Part shown: in pieces, positions 7,721-12,051 of the stretch | Layout of the letters: each line of letters starts with the position of its first letter | How positions within the stretch are numbered: position 1 is the first letter of the stretch | DNA from: Dunaliella salina | Taxonomy: Eukaryota > Chlorophyta > Chlorophyceae > Chlamydomonadales > Dunaliellaceae | Assembly (NCBI GenBank): GCA_002284615.2 | Contig: MU069636.1 | Span: 207,671-219,721, forward strand | Direction: 5' to 3' | Length of the DNA stretch: 12,051 nt | The notes under the pieces: model-generated | The model's input: only the letters and a program-made list of their open reading frames with translations | What the model was told of the DNA's origin: nothing | The model's database searches: none | Translations under genes and position numbers: made by a program

Positions 7721-8600
7721 TGAAAGAGACTGCTAAGCATCATGGATATGTGCAGGGAGCAAGCATGAATAGGCAGCTTCAGATCCCAGTCGACCCCCTG
7801 AAAAATAAAAGTTTACGCAAGCCAAAGGCCGCGTGCATTGAGGGAAGAACCCCTAACGGAGAGTCAGAGGCCTCACCAGAAGGCCCTCTAAACCTACACT
7901 AGACACAGCTAGTCTAGGAGAGCGCCAGAATCAGAGCTAATGAGGATCTGGGGGGTAGTCCGCCATGCTCATGGACGCCCAGACTCTCCTTCTCCTGCTG
8001 TCCTCTGCCGCACTCTCAACACCCTTCCCCCTTAGGAGTCCCCTGAAAATGAAGAGCATGCCTGGTGTTAATGATGGATGTCAACTTTTGGCATGGCAAC
8101 TAAGCTGTTTTGCTACGGATTCAGCTGGATCAGCTTTGTGCTTGGTAAGGCCCAGATTCATATGAGGTTTCAAAGTTTTTAAGTTAATTGTGTAATCATT
8201 GTAAATAGTGCATCAATTAGGATGATATGCAGAGTCACTTTCAAAGTTGTTAATTTCTACTCCACAAATTGTTAATTTCTACTTGGATTTCTCGAGCTGC
8301 GGGAGCTGATCTCCCTAGGTTCCATTCTAACACAGCCTTCTAACACAATTGTGCAATCCACAATCAGAACGCCGGAATTGCAATGCCACAGGAAAAGCAA
8401 AGCCAACGACCTGTAAGGCTATGTCCCTAAGGTAGACGTTGGATTTGTTTCCAGCGCTTCTGGGACTGCATATTTGCTGCTGCCTTAAGCACACAGGCGG
8501 TGCAAGGCGAGACTTATAGCACACTTGAAGTATGCAGCGCCCACAAATTCTTGGGTCACAGTAGCTACCTGTGCACTTTTTGTTAACGATATAGATGACG
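7721..8600. other. No gene recognised; small direct and inverted repeats only
   Basis: The 15-base block TTGTTAATTTCTACT occurs at 8247-8261 and 8269-8283. A short inverted pair CTAGAC/GTCTAG lies at 7899-7917. Open frames here (for example 7657-7902 plus and 8327-8668 minus) have no recognisable domain. The former overlaps the hAT fragment. Confidence 0.45.
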
Positions 8601-8692
8601 GTGATTTTTACATAGCAACCTGGAGAAGATGATCCAGCTTTTAAGTTTAGCCTCTGAGCTTCAAACAAGAAATAAATAATGAAACGAGGTGT

Positions 8693-8779
8693 TCATGAGG
8701 AAATTGGGGTCACGTCAATGAGCACCACCGAGGTCCAGCTGCATTTGTCTGGTTCCACACCACAGTCAGATCTGGCCTG
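8693..8779 (-). CDS. Candidate terminal exon of an unrecognised minus-strand gene
   Basis: After a possible acceptor (GGTCAG|GCCAGA), a phase-0 frame of 28 residues ends in WTSVVLIDVTPISS-stop (TGA at 8695-8693). A TGTAA lies 81 nt downstream (8612-8608). The polypyrimidine tract is poor and no homologue is recognised. It is listed because its phase fits the candidate exon at 9074-9190. Confidence 0.2.
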   Translation of the reverse strand, partial: QARSDCGVEPDKCSWTSVVLIDVTPISS

Positions 8780-8807
8780 ACCACGCATTGGCGCAGTCAA
8801 CGACATA

Positions 8808-8808
<1 letters not shown>

Positions 8809-8877
<69 letters not shown>
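8809..8877. repeat. (CA)n microsatellite, 69 bp
   Basis: A pure CA run with flanks that match none of the other CA tracts. Confidence 0.97.
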
Positions 8878-8879
<2 letters not shown>

Positions 8880-9073
8880 GCAAGTGTGTCCCTTCTCCTT
8901 GCACCCAGGGATCCCTCCTCAACCACCACTCCGACTCCAACCCTACACAATCACGTGAACAACGGATTGTCCAGCATGCGCAGGGCTGGGTGAGGTGTGA
9001 CGGGGCAGGGAAGGCAGATCAAACCCTCTTCACTTTCAACACTGCCTTGCCCCAAACACGGCTCCCCACTAAC

Positions 9074-9190
9074 AGGAAGGCCAGAGGCCACCAACTGGTT
9101 TGCCACTGTGCACAACTGCTGTATGTAGCTGTGGCTGGGAGATATGCGGCTCATCACGCTGGCAGCGTAAGTGGAGCGCCTTTGGGCATC
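9074..9190 (-). CDS. Candidate internal exon, 39 codons, unrecognised
   Basis: The acceptor GACTGCAG|GATGCC and donor CTTCCT|GTTAGTG enclose 117 bp, phase 0 at both ends. The peptide looks protein-like and helical, for example SYIQQLCTVANQLVASGLP. The same frame stays open to 8951 if the donor is not used. No family is recognised. Confidence 0.3.
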
Positions 9191-9249
9191 CTGCAGTCGA
9201 AGCATGCCATTCAAATTCTGATCTTAACATGCACTTGGGGGATTAGGAA

Positions 9250-9501
9250 GTAAAAGAAAAGAGAAAGCACATAGGCAGAGGAACTCTCCCTACACCAATT
9301 AAGGGAAAGGAGACCCATTGGCTCAAAAAAGAGCCGTGAACCCTCTTCACCACAAGGTATGAAAAAGAGAAAGCTAATGTGGATCTGGAGGGTTACTAGA
9401 AGCACCTGGCTGTAAAACCTGGCTGTGGGAATCATTCTTATTTTCAAAAATGCAGCGTGTGGAGACTAGTTTGTGGGCATATTGAACAGAATGGCCATGA
9501 A
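9250..9501 (+). repeat. Dispersed repeat R1, copy 2
   Basis: This is the partner of 5858-6112 in opposite orientation, about 3.1 kb away. The match ends near CATGAAG at 9495-9501, beyond which the two loci differ. It could be an unclassified transposon piece. Confidence 0.8.
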
Positions 9502-9922
9502 GTTGTTGAGGTTATGGAAGGCTATTTTGAAGGTGCACTATTACAAGCCGCGTATTCATCAAAAGCATTCATCAAGCATGCAGACACACAAAGCACTCAT
9601 GCAGGCAAAGCACGTATGGGGATGCAATGAGAGGACATCACCACCAGACCGAGCAGATTACCACCCCAACGCCCATGCAGACCGTGACCATGCGATGGCA
9701 GGCCACCATGCTTGCCAATCAATGGTCAAGCCCAAGGGCCTGATTTTCTCAAGGGCTTAAGTGCAGGCTGATATGTTTCAAAATTTCCCATGTATCCTGG
9801 GAACCTGAAGCCAACGTTGGCATCAACGATGCCAACCACTGTAAGCAGATTTCAAACTTTGTGCAAGCAGGAAGAAGAAATTGGGTGCCATTTGCTGCCG
9901 AGATTCAGGGATCGGCGTTGGC
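9502..9922. other. No gene recognised; compact overlapping palindromes at 9810-9836
   Basis: GCCAACGTTGGC (9810-9821) is a perfect 12-bp palindrome. It overlaps a hairpin with a 9-bp stem, GTTGGCATC-AAC-GATGCCAAC (9816-9836). GTTGGCAT recurs near 9916, just before the TATAGCGC array. Nothing else stands out. Confidence 0.5.
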
Positions 9923-9929
9923 ATACAGC

Positions 9930-9972
9930 ACTATATAGCGTAATATCGCGCTATATACTTTTGGGATATAGC
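9930..9972. repeat. TATAGCGC palindrome array, left part
   Basis: ACTATATAGCG, ATCGCGCTATATA and GGATATAGC are variants of TATAGCGCTATA. The array stops where the outer hAT copy begins at 9973 and resumes at 11595, so the two parts were once continuous. Confidence 0.7.
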
Positions 9973-10489
9973 CAGAGGTGGGCGACGGGCCCAAATTCCT
10001 GAAAATGTTCTTTCCCGCCTACATTTTCCGAACCTGACCAGGCCAACCATTACAATATAAATAAAAAACACTTTCATCAAAAAGTGATGAAAATTGGCAG
10101 AGGTGGGCAACGGGCCCAAGTTCCTGAAAATGTTCTTTCCTGCCTACATTTTCCAAATATGACCAGGCCAACTATCATAATATAAATAAAAAGTATGTTC
10201 ACCAAAAAATGAAGAAAATCTGAGGACCTCAGATCACTCTCCTGGCCTCAGATCACCCTAAAATGGCCCACAGCTCCACCTTGGGACCATTTTTCACCCT
10301 CATTTTTTTGCATTTATGATCCCTTTATACAATATTGACATCCTGCATATTCAAAATTAGGAAAGAAGGAGGTCAAAAATTGACCTTTTTGGCACCCCCT
10401 CTGCTGGATTTTCTCGAAGGGAAATGGCTGAAATTCTGGATCTCACCAACCACTGGGTCTTTTCACTCCATTTTTTTTGCAATGATATT

Positions 10490-10785
10490 TGTTAGACTGG
10501 CAGGAAGGGAACGGGAGAGCTGAAAGCCTCAGGAGAGGCTGCTAGGGGAACTCACTCGAGTGAGCAACGAAGTGGCAGCAGGCTATGCCCTCAGGGCGCT
10601 GAATTACAAACTCGAATATTGTCTATAATTATTTCGACTGAGAGGACAGCAGGAATCGAACCTGCCCATAGACTCCAGTCACCTTAACTACCACAACTGG
10701 AAAGCGCCAACTGTCAAGAACTGGAGAATACCAAACAGAGACCATGCAAGCATGAAAGCTTGCATGTCAAACACTCTGTGTAACA
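10490..10785. mobile_element. 296-bp TGTTA...TAACA insertion with 5-bp target duplication
   Basis: The ends are TGTTAGAC and GTGTAACA (inverted match 7 of 8), flanked by ATATT at 10485-10489 and 10786-10790. Uninterrupted versions of the site occur in copy A (about 311-322) and copy C (about 11325-11345), proving insertion. TG...CA ends and a 5-bp duplication are typical of LTR-retrotransposon termini, so a solo LTR is one reading. The antisense tRNA-like segment inside is not typical of an LTR. It also has hairpins (AGCCTC-AGGA-GAGGCT, ATGCAAGC-6nt-GCTTGCAT) and the palindrome CTCACTCGAGTGAG. No coding capacity is visible. Confidence 0.75.
10643..10694 (-). other. tRNA-like segment (class II Ser/Leu-like) inside the 296-bp element
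   Basis: On the minus strand, GCAGGTTCGATTCCTGC (10665-10649) is a perfect T-arm: a 5-bp stem, the loop TTCGATT and an intact B-box. Upstream, GTGGTAGTTAAGG (10694-10682) resembles the A-box and D-loop of tRNA-Ser/Leu (GGCCGAGTGGTTAAGG) with a short deletion. I cannot build an acceptor stem or anticodon arm, so this is a tRNA-derived remnant, not a tRNA gene. Confidence 0.55.
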
Positions 10786-11594
10786 ATATTCTTTTGGTAC
10801 AAGGACTCCAAATCACTCCAAATCACTCAATTTAGTGCAGTTGGTGGTCAGATTTGGGCAGCTGGGTGCAAAAAAGTAGGGTTCACGCCGCAGCCGATTA
10901 GGCAGGTGTCCCCTCACTGACAATTTTTATGCTGCAGTGCTAGAGCTAGTAAAACAGGCTACCAGTGGAAACCAAGTTTGAAGATTGCCACCTGGGGGAC
11001 CTACGCCCAATGAACATTTCAAAAGTACCCCTTTTTGAGGCCTTCGTCGTCCACCTCTGGAAATTTGGCTGACCCCAGGTCACTCGCCTGGCCTCAGATC
11101 ACCCTAAAATGGCCCACAGCTCCACCCTGGGACCATTTTCACCCCCAAAATATTTCATCAATATCCCTTATATAATATGCAAACATCCCGCATATTCAAA
11201 AGTGGGAATGAAGGAGGACAAAAATTGACCTTTTTGGCACCCCTAGTGCTGGATTTTCTCTAAGGGAAATGGCTGAAATTTAGTACCTGACCAACCACTG
11301 GGTCTTTTCACTCCATTCTTTTTTTCAATGTCATTTTTTGGTTCAAGGACACCAAGTCATTAAAAATCACCCAATTTTGGTACAGTGGCTGGTCAGATGT
11401 GAGCAGTTGGGTGTCAAAAAGTAGGTTCACACCGCGGCCGATTAGGCAGGTTGCCCCCAACTGGCAAGTTTCAAGCTTAGGTGTGTGAACAGCTACATTG
11501 TGAACCAAAATTTGAAGCTTGCCAGTTGGGGGCAGCTTGCTCGGTGAACATTTCCAAATTGCCCCTTTTCGAGGCCTTCGTTGCCAACATCTGA

Positions 11595-11700
11595 GATATA
11601 GCGCTATATGCCGACCTATAGGTTGGTATAGCGCTATATTCAATACAGCGCTATATCGCTACATAGCGCCATAGGTTTGGCCCATGTAGCACGATATGCA
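11595..11700. repeat. TATAGCGC palindrome array, right part
   Basis: Perfect palindromes ATATAGCGCTATAT (11596-11609) and TATAGCGCTATA (11627-11638) are followed by variants (ACAGCGCTATAT, ACATAGCGCCA, AGCACGATATGC). A separate 10-bp palindrome ACCTATAGGT lies between the first two. Confidence 0.85.
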
Positions 11701-11808
11701 GTTCCCTACCTGATATTGCACAGTGCCTGTCCTTCACTCCATCTTGTGCGGCAACATACGCACACTGAAAATGCATGCAGGCCTCCCTTTGTGAGGACAC
11801 TCACACAC

Positions 11809-11963
11809 CTGCGTTGGCAGCAGCACATGCGCTTGTAGCGCAGGTGCAACGTACGGCAGCTCGCCCGTGAGAGATGACAAAGGTAGCGAGACCCCAAGCT
11901 TGGCACACTTGCTTGGCTCCTCAAAAGCAAGGAACCAGATGCACAGCGCTGAAGGGGCACCCT
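11809..11963 (-). CDS. Candidate internal exon, 51 codons, unrecognised
   Basis: The acceptor TTGGATGCAG|AGGGTG and donor CCAACGCAG|GTGTGTG enclose 155 bp, entering in phase 1 and leaving in phase 0. The peptide contains LCIWFLAFEEPSKCAKLG and LTGELPYVAPALQAHVLLP, with codon use similar to RPL10A. Its end phase matches the start of the 9190-9074 candidate. The intron between would be about 2.6 kb and would hold the hAT nest. No family is recognised. Confidence 0.3.
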
Positions 11964-11994
11964 CTGCATCCAAGCAGACCAGGCAATACCGGAA

Positions 11995-11995
<1 letters not shown>

Positions 11996-12051
<56 letters not shown>
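11996..12051. repeat. (TG)n microsatellite running off the window end
   Basis: A pure TG run of at least 56 bp, continuing past the window. Its orientation is opposite to the three CA tracts. Confidence 0.97.

Larger units (their letters stand above)
10098..11060 (+). mobile_element. Inner hAT-like non-autonomous element (copy B) nested in copy C
   Basis: The left end is CAGAGGTGGGCAACG at 10098. The right end, reverse-complemented, reads CAGAGGTGGACGACG from 11059. Flanks AAAATTGG (10090-10097) and AAATTTGG (11061-11068) form an 8-bp target duplication with one mismatch, again with one extra base at the right end. Without its own 296-bp insertion the element is about 662 bp, close to the outer copy. 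The two first arms make an apparent 125-bp tandem repeat (9973-10097 against 10098-10222), which nesting explains. Confidence 0.82.
9973..11594 (+). mobile_element. Outer hAT-like non-autonomous element (copy C), interrupted
   Basis: The left end is CAGAGGTGGGCGACG at 9973. The right end, reverse-complemented, reads CAGATGTTGGCAACG from 11593. An exact 8-bp target duplication GATATAGC flanks it (9965-9972 and 11595-11602), with one extra base at the right end. The CAG-start terminus and 8-bp duplication are hAT hallmarks. It is split by the inner element after 125 bp. Removing that insertion leaves about 651 bp, with no transposase frame. Confidence 0.82.

Noticed and set aside
7657..7902. 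81-codon plus-strand open frame as a gene
   Set aside because: Its first part lies in hAT copy D and the peptide has no recognisable domain.
8327..8668. 113-codon minus-strand open frame as a gene
   Set aside because: The composition is irregular, with many scattered cysteines, there is no known motif, and no supporting splice sites or neighbours.
9973..10222. Simple 125-bp tandem duplication
   Set aside because: The two units are the left arms of two separate hAT-like copies; nesting with target duplications explains them better.
10643..10715. Functional tRNA gene on the minus strand
   Set aside because: The T-arm is perfect, but no matching acceptor stem or clear anticodon arm can be built, and it lies inside a mobile element.

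Overview
The window looks like nuclear DNA of a green alga. It has one intron-rich ribosomal protein gene, large non-coding tracts, long (CA)n microsatellites and many small transposon-like repeats. A chlorophyte of the Chlamydomonadales type (for example a Dunaliella-like alga) is my best guess. It rests on the plant/algal-like RPL10A protein, GT-AG introns with GTGAGT-type donors, and TGTAA-type candidate poly(A) signals. This is inference, not a database match.

The one secure gene is RPL10A (large-subunit ribosomal protein uL1). It is on the minus strand in five exons: 4940-4898, 4738-4475, 3780-3656, 2625-2526 and 1732-1620. The exons join in phase into a complete 214-residue protein. Two of the four introns carry long TG tracts in the sense strand. 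Intron 4 also holds a (CG)-(CA)-(CG) alternating run and a fragment of a dispersed repeat.

The rest is mostly layered mobile DNA. (1) A hAT-like family with CAGAGGTGGGC termini and 8-bp target duplications has one copy inserted inside another at 9973-11594, and diverged fragments at 1-374, 6180-6280 and 7244-7720. (2) A 296-bp TGTTA...TAACA element with a 5-bp target duplication sits inside the inner hAT copy. It carries an antisense tRNA-like segment. (3) Two relatives of another family (about 435-786 and 6281-7243) have GTCAGAAAT-type ends and dense subterminal arrays of a six-base motif, CAGCCG in one and CAACCG in the other. The same base is changed throughout, and both have a tRNA-like A-box/B-box pair at matched spacing beside the array. 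The 6281-7243 element itself interrupts a hAT copy. (4) An array of the palindrome TATAGCGCTATA was the landing site of the outer hAT copy. (5) An unclassified repeat of about 250 bp is present in inverted orientation at 5858-6112 and 9250-9501, with a third fragment in RPL10A intron 4.

Three phase-compatible candidate exons on the minus strand (11963-11809, 9190-9074, 8779-8693) could belong to a second, unrecognised gene whose intron holds the transposon nest; this is tentative. The stretches 787-1339, 5000-5857, 7721-8600 and 9502-9922 show no gene I can support.
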